This document shows, piece by piece, positions 35,029-44,192 of a stretch of DNA of 64,000 bases (position 1 is the first letter of the stretch; every line of letters begins with the position of its first letter). The notes below the pieces were generated by a model that saw nothing but the letters and a program-made list of their open reading frames with translations, searched no databases and was not told the DNA's origin. The stretch is from an uncultured Collinsella sp. (GTDB lineage Bacteria; Actinomycetota; Coriobacteriia; Coriobacteriales; Coriobacteriaceae), in assembly GCA_900544095.1 (NCBI GenBank), contig UQTV01000001.1, forward strand, positions 868,001 through 932,000. Reading direction: 5' to 3'. The position numbers and the translations under genes are program-made.

Positions 35029-35151
35029 GCTCAAGTCCCGTCCACATAAACTCAAATTGCTGTGCTTGGCCTCTTTTAGAGACCCCATCTCATACGCTAT
35101 GACTGTAGTATATGCGCTCTGCTTGCATGTTGCAAGAACATTTTTATTTTT

Positions 35152-37083
35152 CTAGCGCTTATAGCTAATCTGTTTCCTCTGTTTCCTCACGAGCAAATAC
35201 CAGGCCCCCCCCGCCGCGCCCTCACGCGCGGCACATTCGTTGAGATACTTCACCGGAATCGGCCACCTGGAGGGAGCTCCGTGGCGCGAAAGCCCCACAT
35301 TGACCAGCTGAACCAGCAGCTCGGACAGATCGTCGCCTTCGAGCACCTCAATCGAGCGCACATGAATCGCCGTCGCCAGGTCCTCCTTGGTGCCGTTGTT
35401 GACGCCCACAAAGTAGCAGGTCATCCCTACACGTTCAAACGTTCCAATGCCGTAATAGGGCGAGTTGTAGCTTTCGAAAAACTCCTTCTTACGGCCCGCT
35501 TTGCCCGTAAGCTGGTAATCGCGCACCAAGGTCGCAAAGTTGTTAGAGAAGGTCGTCAAGCCCGTATCGCGCACGCGCGCGAGCATAGACTGTCCACCTG
35601 CCCGCACGTCAAAGATATAGGCATCCTTGTCGAGCTTGCCGTCGGCCGTCAACAGCTCAAGCTCTATCTCGTCCACGGGACCATCCTCGATGGAATGCGA
35701 GGTGTAGTCCATGGCCCCGTCAGCACCAATCGTTAGCGTTGCAAGGCGCGCATCCAGCTCAATCTTGTCTTCCTCTTTACGCGGAACATTGACCACGCCG
35801 CAGACCGTCACCGACTCAACGCCAAAAGAGCCAAGGTCAAACGCCTGCATCCGTCCGTCGACGACGTTCTGCTTTACCAGCAGCTCTTTGAGCATGGCTC
35901 CCAGGATTCCCTCCTGTGCGCCCCGTACCTTTGTATTCGGCATCGCCTTAACCAGCGGCTCGCACACATCCGGCGTCACATGCTGCTCCACCACGCCAGC
36001 GTGCAGAGCATAGCCATCGTCCTCGGCGACCTCGTTGGCTACCACAACGATATTCCACGCCAGCGGATCAACAGCCCTGCCGCCATACGACGCGCGCACG
36101 CCCCACGAGGAATCGTTGAGCCGATCGGCCAACTGGCGCGCTACCCTATCAAGCCCGTCACCCGCGAACGAAACCACAACCCGCCGCCCCAACGAACGCT
36201 CCGCAACCACATGGGCGTATCGGTCGCTTTTCAGAACCTCGTAGAAGCTCTTGCGCGGATACTCCCTGAGCGATATCTGGGCAAAATCGCTGTACCGACG
36301 CTCAAGAATCTGCAGCTCTCGGTACAGGATTCCCTTCTTGGTATAGGCGACCTTTTCCGCCTGGGCAGAAAACGTAAGGTCACGGCGTTTGGACGGCTTA
36401 TCGCCCTTGGCACGGCGCAGGATATACTCATCGCTTTGTCCGTGAGCCAGCACCACCGTAGCCACAGGCGACAGCCTGTAACCCACCTGGCTGTTGATCT
36501 TCTCGAGTTCCAGCTTGTCGCCTGCCGCACGACCGATGAGTACCCGCCGCTTGGCAAACGTTCGGATCTTAAGTTCAAAGGTGCAGTCCTCGTTGATAAC
36601 AGTCTCGACCGTCTCAATCTTGGCAGGGCCCGTTCCTGCTTCCTCAATGGCGTCGCGGCGGTCGCCCTTGGCACTAATGACATACAGGTGTCCCGTGTCA
36701 TTGGGAATCTCGTCCTCGACCCCCTCAAACTGCGAGCAAGAGTTGAATAGCAGGCGCAACACGACGCAATCTTCCAGCTCGTCCCAATGAGTTTTAATCG
36801 GAACCATTTGCTCATGGGCGAGCGGGGCGTTAAGGTCGCCCGTCTGCGCGCCCGCCTTGACCATCAGAAAGACGCGGTTGTCCTCGAGCTGGGTGAGCGC
36901 CACGACCTTGCCCGTCTGGCACACATCGGCCATAAAGTCCGCCACGGCATGCTTGCCTGCATCGCCAACGTTGCACCAAAAGACCGAGTAGCGCTTCTCG
37001 GCAGCCGCGGCATCGAGCTGCAACACAAGCTCGGACACAGCGATGTCTCCCAGGCCACACGGCTGGTTATGCTTCGATTGCAC
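35152..37083 (-). CDS. Unknown 643-residue protein of the helicase operon; possible PIWI-like C-terminus
   Basis: I do not recognise it firmly. The GTG start at 37083 has GGAGG 9 nt upstream and overlaps the helicase stop by 17 bases, so the two are translated together. It has no membrane segment. The middle (about 330-460) has a Rossmann-like pattern, WNIVVVANEV then ILGAMLKELLVKQNVVDGRM. The end has SRWPIPVKYLNECA, which recalls the P-x-P-x-x-Y/A close of PIWI domains. With a helicase and nuclease next door this suggests a pPIWI_RE-like protein, but no catalytic aspartates could be assigned, so this is inference only. Confidence 0.55.
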   Translation of the reverse strand: MQSKHNQPCGLGDIAVSELVLQLDAAAAEKRYSVFWCNVGDAGKHAVADFMADVCQTGKVVALTQLEDNRVFLMVKAGAQTGDLNAPLAHEQMVPIKTHWDELEDCVVLRLLFNSCSQFEGVEDEIPNDTGHLYVISAKGDRRDAIEEAGTGPAKIETVETVINEDCTFELKIRTFAKRRVLIGRAAGDKLELEKINSQVGYRLSPVATVVLAHGQSDEYILRRAKGDKPSKRRDLTFSAQAEKVAYTKKGILYRELQILERRYSDFAQISLREYPRKSFYEVLKSDRYAHVVAERSLGRRVVVSFAGDGLDRVARQLADRLNDSSWGVRASYGGRAVDPLAWNIVVVANEVAEDDGYALHAGVVEQHVTPDVCEPLVKAMPNTKVRGAQEGILGAMLKELLVKQNVVDGRMQAFDLGSFGVESVTVCGVVNVPRKEEDKIELDARLATLTIGADGAMDYTSHSIEDGPVDEIELELLTADGKLDKDAYIFDVRAGGQSMLARVRDTGLTTFSNNFATLVRDYQLTGKAGRKKEFFESYNSPYYGIGTFERVGMTCYFVGVNNGTKEDLATAIHVRSIEVLEGDDLSELLVQLVNVGLSRHGAPSRWPIPVKYLNECAAREGAAGGAWYLLVRKQRKQISYKR

Positions 37084-40000
37084 GGCCGATCGCCTCCATC
37101 ATCTCCAGACTGATTGCTCCATCAGCTGCCATATAGGGGAAGGAGTAGACCATTCCCACGTCATCGATTGGCTTTTGACGAAGCTCCAGCGCCGCCTCAT
37201 CGGCCAAAACATTCACGATCAGCAGGCGCTTTGCCCCAACCTTTTGAGCCTTTGCCTTAAAGCACTCGGCATCCGTAGTCTCGCCGCCGCTGCGCCTGTA
37301 GGCCTCGTAGGTGCCGATGCGATAGTGCTTAAAATCGATCCACACCCCGGTCTTGTTGCCAGCGGCATCGAGCACCTCAAAATCGCCGCCCGTCTCGGCA
37401 TGGGCCGCATCGCCACGAGCAAGCGAATAGCGGCCGTCATAATACGCCTCGAAGACGGCCCTACCAGCAGACTCTCCCAGTCCCCCCAGGTACACCGCCT
37501 GGAACATATAGGGCGTCATGTGCGCCGTCGCCGCCGGCTGCAGCGCCGCAGGCACCCCGTCGTGCGACCAACGCTCGCGCACCTCCCGAATCGACAGCAA
37601 CTCGGGCACGCGGGCCGCCGCCTGGCTTACCTGGCGAACCTTCGCGCCCTCAAGGCCCTCGTTATAGCGGCAGCGCTCCTCCAGGCGGGCAGCAATCTGC
37701 TCGACAGGTTCACCCTCATAGCTGGGAAACTCAAAATGCGGCACCTTACACGCTCCGCCCTGCGCATACGCATAGCCACTCGCGGCAAACGGCATGTGCA
37801 GTGCGGTGCTTTTGCGCGCAGGATAGCTTGCGAGGTCCTCCCACGGCAGGCAAAAATGATGCAGATAAAAGTCGCGCTCGCCATCGAAGGCGGCCAGATC
37901 TTCCTCGCGCGCATCGAGGGAGGTAACCTTCCATGCCAGCTTTTCGTGCTTCTCTTTCGCCAGGTTGTTCCTAAAGGCAGCAAGGTTCTGCTGTTTGTTA
38001 GCAGCGTGCTGCTTCTTGTCCGCCATGTGATTGTTGACGGCCGCGCAGGCGCCAACCACCTGCTCCAGCTCGTAGCCCATCGGCAAATCGTGCAGGAACG
38101 AAAAGTCGCAATCGCCGGCGATTTTGCGATCGAGCATCACCTGCACGTGCGGCATCTTTACGCTCGTACGCATCAAGCGACCCACCGCCTGCGCCACAAT
38201 GCGGGCACCTTCGACCTGATACGAGAGGGTGTCGCGAACTGGCAGACTCTGCTTGGCTCCGGACAGCAACAGTCGTACGTTGCGGCGCTTTTGAGTAAAC
38301 GGGACCTCTCCGCGCGCCACCAGCTCCTCTTGCTCGATCACACCGAGCAGCGCCTGCTGGACAAACTTCGTTGAGTCAACCTCAACACCCCAGGTCAAGC
38401 GACTTGTGGGCGACTCAATGTACAGAAAGTCAAGATCCATCTTGGGACGGCAGTCGATGCTCTCAAAGCCGCAATCAACCTGTCGCACCATACGGCACAG
38501 GCTCTCCGGAACCTTGTATTTGAGATTTTTTGAAAAACCGCCCACCGACAAATTGATGAACATCAGGGTTGGTTGGCCCATCTCGAGGCGCTTTTGAGTA
38601 TCGTCCCAGCCGGTATCCCATTCTGCAGCGTTAAAGCACGGCACCATATCCTTGGCCTCCGCGAGCGACTCCTCGTACGACGCCTCGGGACGCTTAACGT
38701 TCCGAATCACCAGTTCGGCAACGATTTCTCGGCCAAGATCCAGCGCCAAACTATTAAAGTCGCCATGGTTTCCCATGTGACGGGTGGTAAAAACGGCACC
38801 CGCCTGCTGTTCGTTGCGCGCGACGCCGCGCGCCCAGGCGCTCACGGCAACGAGCGCTTTACTCAGGCGTTCCAGCTCAAACTCGATGCTTTTGGCATCG
38901 CTCGTGCCCACCCTATCGGCAACCTTTCGGCGCAGACGCACCGCAAGACCTTCACTCACGCCAATTCCGCCAAAGAACTCCATCGCGCGCCCGTACGTCT
39001 CGTCGGGCGATACGATTGCGCCGCCAAAAGCGCCGCCGGCCAACGCAGCCATACCGGCAAGATTCTTGTCCTCGTCAACCCAAGCAACGTCAATGTCGTA
39101 CGTCTTTGCCGCCCGTTTGTTAAACAGCTTGGTCTGTCGTACGATCTCTTGGTTGAGCTCGCCGATCCACATATCCTTGCGAACCACGCCGTGAACCTCA
39201 TCGAGGTAATCCAGGTTAAAGTTCTTTACGGTCGGCGCGCTCCATGTTGCGCTCATGCACACACAGGGCGCTTTGGCAGCAATGGAGGCCAAGTATGCCT
39301 CGGGCATGCGCTCAATGCCATGACTGGTTAGGTACGTGGTTAACATATGGTCTAGTGTGGTTTCCATTACTAGGTAGTCAACGCCATGCGCATACATCGA
39401 GTCATCGGCTGCATCAATATCGTCGTTCTTACGGTTCTTAAAGAACAGCGCCATCATCAACGCATTCCAAAAGCATTTCTCACTGGTTTGGTCGTTCCTA
39501 ATGCCCAGCGCATCGATGATGTTCTTGCGCGAAAGATCGTCCTTGTACGAAATGCTGCCGTAATACAGGCTATCCATAAGGCTGGCGCAGATGGCAAGGT
39601 GACCTACTACCATCCTAACGACGCCGCGCGCACGACGAACCGCCTTGTTAACGGTTTGCTGTCCATTCGCCCCATGAGCCGTAATCATATTGCGGGTACC
39701 GTCCTCATTGAGCTTGTAGCACAACGGGTTTACCGAGTTATCGCCCACCGAGACATCATCACTGCCAAACAGACGACGACCGGCAAGCTGCTCGTCTTTT
39801 GCCTCGTCAGACAGCGCAAAAGGCGGGCGCAGTTTCATTTCCTTAATGCAGGAGGCGAGTGCCTTTTGAATATTCTCGGCATCCTTGGCGATTCCTTCGG
39901 CAGCTTCCTCTACGCTCGCTCGCGAAACCCTGTTCCTCTCGGCATTCGACCCCTTGTGATCGCCCGACGTGGAAGCGTGTGTGTAGACCGCCATCCATTG

Positions 40001-41017
40001 ATCTCGATTTCCCAACAGCAAGGGGTCCACCACGCCGCCGTTAAAATGACGATCAAGGATGCGCAGCGCCTCATCCGGCTGAAACGTCACGGGGTCGTCC
40101 GTCAGCGTCGACAGCATGTCAGCCTTCATGTGGTCGATTTCGTCAAAGATGAATAGGCACTTCTCTGCAGCCGCCGCGTTAAAGAGCACAACGCCCGGAC
40201 CGGTCACCGTATCGATTCTGTTGACGAGCTTTTGGGGTGTAAGGGCAATCACATGTGGCATGCTCTCGTCGTTGAGCAGCGCAGATGGCCAAATCTGAGG
40301 GATTACCTCCATGCCTCGCGTAATGTTCTTGAGTTCACAACTCACTGCCCAACGCAGGCTCGCATCGGCTAACGACAGCTTGTCCCACAGGCTGGGGGTC
40401 AGACAATCGACAACGTTTCCCAGACTTTTCTTTGTATCAAGAATGTGCAGAAGGTTATCGGCAACCTCCATAGTGTTACGCCATGCTCGCTTAATGACGC
40501 GATGAGAGCTCTCGTCATCTGCTTCGATGGGACACGAGATTTCGCGCACGCCCACGGCACCCTTGCCGCGGGTGGCCTCAATCCAATTCAGATTGTTCTC
40601 GCCCGCGCGCGGAAGATCGAACACCATGCGTGCCGCTTCATCACAACTCATGCCCTGGCCAGCCAACAATTCACGCACGCTTGCAACATAGTTGTCGCGA
40701 TTGTCTTTACCCGGAACAACAAACACCAAGGTACGGCGGCCGGGACACTTGTTAAAACAGCCCGACTCATCCCAGCCGCCGGCAATCAGGTCGGCCGTGA
40801 CCTGCTCGGCCGTGTAGTTTTTGCCCGAGCCCGTCGTGGCGCCCAAAAAGTACAGGCCGTTGTTGTCCTGGTCCTTAGCGCCGTCCTGATCCTGGGGAAC
40901 AAACAGCGCACGCTCAAAAAACTCGCGCATCGCCTTTTGACGTGCAAGATAGGGAGCAAGCTCCTTGTCGCCCGCAGACGACAGCATCGATTGACAGTTG
41001 AGTTCCCACGTAGCCAT
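37067..41017 (-). CDS. SF2-type helicase with C-terminal PD-(D/E)XK-like nuclease domain
   Basis: 1316 residues. Helicase motifs: GATTGSGKNYTAEQV (I, about 58-72), TLVFVVPGKDNRDNY (Ia), LFIFDEIDHMKAD (II, about 290), CVCMSATWSA (III, about 589) and AQAVGRLMRTS (VI, about 944). The arrangement is DinG/XPD-like or a distant SF2 form. Near the C-terminus, FEAYYDG, then GGDFEVLD and VWIDFKHYR (about 1228), match the spacing of a PD-(D/E)XK site (D..D-x-K). GGAGG lies 7 nt before the ATG at 41017. It probably unwinds and cuts foreign DNA together with its operon partners. Confidence 0.75.
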   Translation of the reverse strand: MATWELNCQSMLSSAGDKELAPYLARQKAMREFFERALFVPQDQDGAKDQDNNGLYFLGATTGSGKNYTAEQVTADLIAGGWDESGCFNKCPGRRTLVFVVPGKDNRDNYVASVRELLAGQGMSCDEAARMVFDLPRAGENNLNWIEATRGKGAVGVREISCPIEADDESSHRVIKRAWRNTMEVADNLLHILDTKKSLGNVVDCLTPSLWDKLSLADASLRWAVSCELKNITRGMEVIPQIWPSALLNDESMPHVIALTPQKLVNRIDTVTGPGVVLFNAAAAEKCLFIFDEIDHMKADMLSTLTDDPVTFQPDEALRILDRHFNGGVVDPLLLGNRDQWMAVYTHASTSGDHKGSNAERNRVSRASVEEAAEGIAKDAENIQKALASCIKEMKLRPPFALSDEAKDEQLAGRRLFGSDDVSVGDNSVNPLCYKLNEDGTRNMITAHGANGQQTVNKAVRRARGVVRMVVGHLAICASLMDSLYYGSISYKDDLSRKNIIDALGIRNDQTSEKCFWNALMMALFFKNRKNDDIDAADDSMYAHGVDYLVMETTLDHMLTTYLTSHGIERMPEAYLASIAAKAPCVCMSATWSAPTVKNFNLDYLDEVHGVVRKDMWIGELNQEIVRQTKLFNKRAAKTYDIDVAWVDEDKNLAGMAALAGGAFGGAIVSPDETYGRAMEFFGGIGVSEGLAVRLRRKVADRVGTSDAKSIEFELERLSKALVAVSAWARGVARNEQQAGAVFTTRHMGNHGDFNSLALDLGREIVAELVIRNVKRPEASYEESLAEAKDMVPCFNAAEWDTGWDDTQKRLEMGQPTLMFINLSVGGFSKNLKYKVPESLCRMVRQVDCGFESIDCRPKMDLDFLYIESPTSRLTWGVEVDSTKFVQQALLGVIEQEELVARGEVPFTQKRRNVRLLLSGAKQSLPVRDTLSYQVEGARIVAQAVGRLMRTSVKMPHVQVMLDRKIAGDCDFSFLHDLPMGYELEQVVGACAAVNNHMADKKQHAANKQQNLAAFRNNLAKEKHEKLAWKVTSLDAREEDLAAFDGERDFYLHHFCLPWEDLASYPARKSTALHMPFAASGYAYAQGGACKVPHFEFPSYEGEPVEQIAARLEERCRYNEGLEGAKVRQVSQAAARVPELLSIREVRERWSHDGVPAALQPAATAHMTPYMFQAVYLGGLGESAGRAVFEAYYDGRYSLARGDAAHAETGGDFEVLDAAGNKTGVWIDFKHYRIGTYEAYRRSGGETTDAECFKAKAQKVGAKRLLIVNVLADEAALELRQKPIDDVGMVYSFPYMAADGAISLEMMEAIGRAIEA

Positions 41018-41108
41018 GGTCAAACCTCCGATTTAGTTGTTGCATGTGTTGAATACCATCCCGTGCGGACAAAAACTCACGCGAGGTGGTTGAGGTGGCG
41101 GCGTCTAT

Positions 41109-41151
41109 GCCGCCGAGAAAGGGAAAGAAAAGAAAGAGAAACAGTCGGCGA
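41109..41151 (+). other. Purine tract and small hairpin between operon genes
   Basis: Just upstream of the helicase gene, plus reads GGCGGC..GCCGCC (41095-41112), then about 30 almost pure purines. In the minus-strand transcript this is a pyrimidine tract followed by a hairpin, between the 41152 stop and the helicase start. It might tune expression between the genes. Confidence 0.4.
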
Positions 41152-41811
41152 TTACTCGCACGAAGCGAGCAGCTTCTTAAGATCGCACTCCAATGCCTCA
41201 CGCTCCTCAACGTCCATCACTGCAAGGGCGACACGCATCAGGGACACCTTGGCGGCAAGCTCCTTAACCTGGTCGGGGCGCTTGCTAAAGTGGTCGTAAA
41301 TCCGCAGGGCCTCCCCGGCCGCCAGGTACTGCCACTTTTCCAACGAAGGCTTTTCGGACCTGCTCATGGCATCGACCCACTCGCCAAGACCCTGAAAACC
41401 GTTGCCCGTAGTCGTGCCGTTCATAACCACATCGAGCGGGCTCAGCAAGCAATCGGGCGATTTTTTGTACACCAATTTGGTGAGCATAAGCACCTGGGCA
41501 AGGTTGCGATACTTGTCCTGATCGGCATAGAGCACGTCGTTGTAGCAGGCGCACGCCTTAAGCAGCTCGTGGGCGGCAATGCGCTCCGGCCCATCAAACG
41601 GAACGCCGCGCAACAAGACCCCAGCAAGATCGAATGCTTTGCCGCCCTGCACGATCTTGTCGAGCGCCGAGCCGTCCATCAAATCCGCCAGCCAAGCAAG
41701 CTCGGGCTGATACGGCCTATGCTCGTCCTTGTCCCCATGCTCCATCCAGCTGTTCACCAGCGCCAGGGCTTCAATCTCCCTCCCGTTCAGAAAGGGCGAA
41801 TTCTCCCCCAT
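41152..41811 (-). CDS. Unknown 219-residue helical protein of the helicase operon
   Basis: No family recognised. It is mostly helical and slightly acidic, with no membrane segment or clear catalytic motif. Central part LAQVLMLTKLVYKKSPDCLL; C-terminus VSLMRVALAVMDVEEREALE. I chose the ATG at 41811 (AGGAAGAG upstream); its start lies 25 bases inside the end of the ClpX-like gene, which ties the two together. It could be an adaptor between the AAA+ protein and the helicase. Confidence 0.7.
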   Translation of the reverse strand: MGENSPFLNGREIEALALVNSWMEHGDKDEHRPYQPELAWLADLMDGSALDKIVQGGKAFDLAGVLLRGVPFDGPERIAAHELLKACACYNDVLYADQDKYRNLAQVLMLTKLVYKKSPDCLLSPLDVVMNGTTTGNGFQGLGEWVDAMSRSEKPSLEKWQYLAAGEALRIYDHFSKRPDQVKELAAKVSLMRVALAVMDVEEREALECDLKKLLASCE

Positions 41812-42920
41812 CTCTTCCTGCAAAAACCCCGCGGCTCATGAGAGCGCTCGTACGCAACCGCAAGTTCCCCGTCGCTCACGACCAAGGTCGCACGGGAAAT
41901 ATAGGTATCTTCCCGCATGTCCCTCCAGGCGTACATCATAAGGGGACGCAGCTGACGGAGCATGCCGCGCGCGCCGGCACCTTCCTTAACCGCGCGCTTC
42001 GCCGCAAGGCGAGCAGCATCTGCCGTCAGCTCCATCTTGGCGCCATTTCCCATCATATTGTTGTGCTTGGGTAGGTACTGTTCATACGCAATCTGGACCA
42101 GATCGTCCACGCTCAAGGCGTTAAAGTTAATCACCGAGCCAATGCGCCCGCACAGCTCGGACATAATACCCCAAGTCTCAACATCCTCGATGGTCGCACT
42201 GTCTCGCAGCTCGTTTGCCGATTTTGCGGCGGTGCGCACGGCGGCATACGAGGATCCGAAGCCGACCGTGGTGCCAGACTTGTCACCCAGGCGCTTGCGC
42301 ACCAGAGCGTCCAAGCCCATAAAGGCGCCGCCCAAAATGCAGACAACCTGATCGAGGTTGAGCGTCTTAATAGCCGCACTCTTGGAGGTATCACATTCGA
42401 ACGGCATCTCCCCGCCTTCCAAAAGCTTAAGGAACGACTGCGATGGACTAAAACTCGATGCAACTTCTCCCCCATCGGGTTCGACACGAACCGCCTTGTC
42501 AAACTCGTCAAAGAGCACCAAACAAATTTCACCGGGATTCGCAGCCTGATAGTCCGCGACCTGCGATAGGCAGTTGATCATGCTGGCACCGCGCCAGCCC
42601 TCGCCCGTCATGGTGGAGACATCGAACACGAACAGCTTGAGCCCTGCGGCATCTGCCACGGCCTTGATGGTGTGGGTCTTTCCCGTACCAGTGGAACCCA
42701 TCACCAAAATGGCGGCGGGCGAAAGAACGTCGCGCGGATCGGCGCCGCGTGCCAACATCACGCAGCGGTTAACCTCAAAGCTCAGCGCCGTCACAAAGGC
42801 CTCCAAGCTTCCTTCGTGGCCAATAACACTCTGACGCGTCTGCTCCACCAGACGCGAGGGCGCAATTCGAGTGAGCAGGTCCCGGTAGCGATCGATGTTT
42901 CGATACTGCTTCTGAGCCAT
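41787..42920 (-). CDS. ClpX-like AAA+ ATPase without zinc-binding domain
   Basis: 377 residues. Aligns by eye to the ClpX core: MGSTGTGKTH (Walker A, about 75-83), LVLFDEFDKA (Walker B), LDALVRKRLGDKS..VGFGSSY (about 210-225; ClpX has the ClpP-docking IGF loop here), SELCGRIGSV (arginine-finger region) and GAGARGMLRQLRP (sensor 2). Pore loop 1 reads GEGWRGAS instead of the GYVG motif. The ClpX N-terminal Cys4 zinc domain is missing. It is likely an unfoldase with altered substrate choice. AAAGGAAAA precedes the ATG. Confidence 0.85.
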   Translation of the reverse strand: MAQKQYRNIDRYRDLLTRIAPSRLVEQTRQSVIGHEGSLEAFVTALSFEVNRCVMLARGADPRDVLSPAAILVMGSTGTGKTHTIKAVADAAGLKLFVFDVSTMTGEGWRGASMINCLSQVADYQAANPGEICLVLFDEFDKAVRVEPDGGEVASSFSPSQSFLKLLEGGEMPFECDTSKSAAIKTLNLDQVVCILGGAFMGLDALVRKRLGDKSGTTVGFGSSYAAVRTAAKSANELRDSATIEDVETWGIMSELCGRIGSVINFNALSVDDLVQIAYEQYLPKHNNMMGNGAKMELTADAARLAAKRAVKEGAGARGMLRQLRPLMMYAWRDMREDTYISRATLVVSDGELAVAYERSHEPRGFCRKRWGRIRPF

Positions 42921-42981
42921 GGGTGTTTTCCTTTCTATATTGGTTTTCTTACCTATGACGTGGCCCCGAGCCCATAAACTC

Positions 42982-43188
42982 CTACAGTGCCAGCGATGTC
43001 GCCGACTCCAGATAGATCACGTTGCCCGGCTGGGTAAAGACCGGAATGTGGTAGAGCAGCTGCAAAATGCCCTGCTTGAGCAGCGGAAACAGTGTGGGAT
43101 GCAACACTTCGTACATCAGGGCACCAGCCATAAGAGCGGTAAGTACGGCAAGCAGCAAAAGCTTTTGAGCGTCAGAGAATACCGACAT
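42982..43188 (-). CDS. Small single-pass membrane protein of the helicase operon
   Basis: 68 residues, MSVFSDAQKLLLLAVLTALM..., one strong N-terminal membrane helix (about 9-26) and a second hydrophobic stretch (LFPLLKQGILQLLYHIPVF). AAAGGAACG precedes the ATG. It sits between the 43970 membrane gene and the ClpX-like gene on the same strand. Unknown function; possibly a membrane anchor or signalling peptide. Confidence 0.65.
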   Translation of the reverse strand: MSVFSDAQKLLLLAVLTALMAGALMYEVLHPTLFPLLKQGILQLLYHIPVFTQPGNVIYLESATSLAL

Positions 43189-43232
43189 GGTCGTTCCTTT
43201 CTTTATGCGAGATATTTGGATTGCGTTGTGGG

Positions 43233-43970
43233 TTAGCGACTCATAGCGATGGCAATGCCAATAACCGCGATAACCACGGGGATCGCAAGCGATGCAAACA
43301 GAATCCCGGCAAAAAGGCCCACCACCAGCGCGCACACGATGATGGCCAGCGTGGTGGGTACAAGCGCAAGCAGAGGAGTAACCACGCAGACGGATGCAAA
43401 GCGAAGCCCGTGGAACAAGCACTCATGAGGGAATAAAGCCTTGAGGACCCCTTCGACAATTCGCCACTCGACAATCGTTCCGATGGTTAAGACAACAGCC
43501 CAAAGCAGGTAATCATTGGCGCGGGAATCCGAAGCCATCTTTCCGGTAACGCCGGCCCACCAATCAAATACGGCGGCATAGCCCAGCAAACAGACAATCG
43601 CACAGACGACGGATGCAAATGCGCCGGCACCCTCAATTACACCGAGCAGCTCGCACATGTCGGATTCGCGCCCTCCCGTTAACAACACGATCCATTTGTG
43701 GGCAAGCGCCGCAACAAACGCCGCGCCCAGCACAACCCAGTACACCCTAAACGCCACCAGGCGCCATGAATGGAGCGGGATCACCGTGTTGCTCTCGCTA
43801 ATCTCGAACATAAACCCGCCGAGCCACGTCGTCAGCAAGCACATCATGTCGACGGCGACCACGTAGAGTACAACCGCAAAGACAGTTTGCAGAATCATGC
43901 CGAAAATATTCATCGCCGTTGGCTTCTTGGGGGCGTCCGGCTCGATTCTGTACATGTCGCATCCGTTCAT
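43233..43970 (-). CDS. Polytopic membrane protein, first gene of the helicase operon
   Basis: 245 residues with about six hydrophobic helices, including IFGMILQTVFAVVLYVVAV and the C-terminal LAIPVVIAVIGIAIAMSR. No family recognised. I chose the ATG at 43970 (AAAGGACAG upstream). The last 50 residues are similar in style to the end of the membrane protein at 46640. As first gene it would couple the operon products to the membrane. Confidence 0.7.
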   Translation of the reverse strand: MNGCDMYRIEPDAPKKPTAMNIFGMILQTVFAVVLYVVAVDMMCLLTTWLGGFMFEISESNTVIPLHSWRLVAFRVYWVVLGAAFVAALAHKWIVLLTGGRESDMCELLGVIEGAGAFASVVCAIVCLLGYAAVFDWWAGVTGKMASDSRANDYLLWAVVLTIGTIVEWRIVEGVLKALFPHECLFHGLRFASVCVVTPLLALVPTTLAIIVCALVVGLFAGILFASLAIPVVIAVIGIAIAMSR

Positions 43971-44040
43971 TAGCTGTCCTTTCATTGCTGATGACATATT
44001 GGTCCGAAAGCCCGTTCTTTTTTAGAATTTTTTTTCTAAA

Positions 44041-44075
44041 AGCTTAACGCAGTTGATACCCCCGTGGGTTAAGCT
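44041..44075. promoter_or_regulatory. Inverted repeat in the divergent promoter region
   Basis: AGCTTAAC and GTTAAGCT (8-bp perfect arms, 19-base spacer) lie between the operon start (43970, minus) and the methyltransferase-like gene (44193, plus), next to a T/A-rich hairpin (44017-44042). A shared operator is plausible. GATAATATG at 44110 may be a -10 box for the plus gene. Confidence 0.45.
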
Positions 44076-44192
44076 ATAAACACTCAATTTCAAATTCATC
44101 GGAGTTGGGCTGATAATATGAATTGACCGCGTCGTGCCATTGCCAACAACGACGCACTCCATATCGCACAACGCATGTCCGAGGAGGCAATC

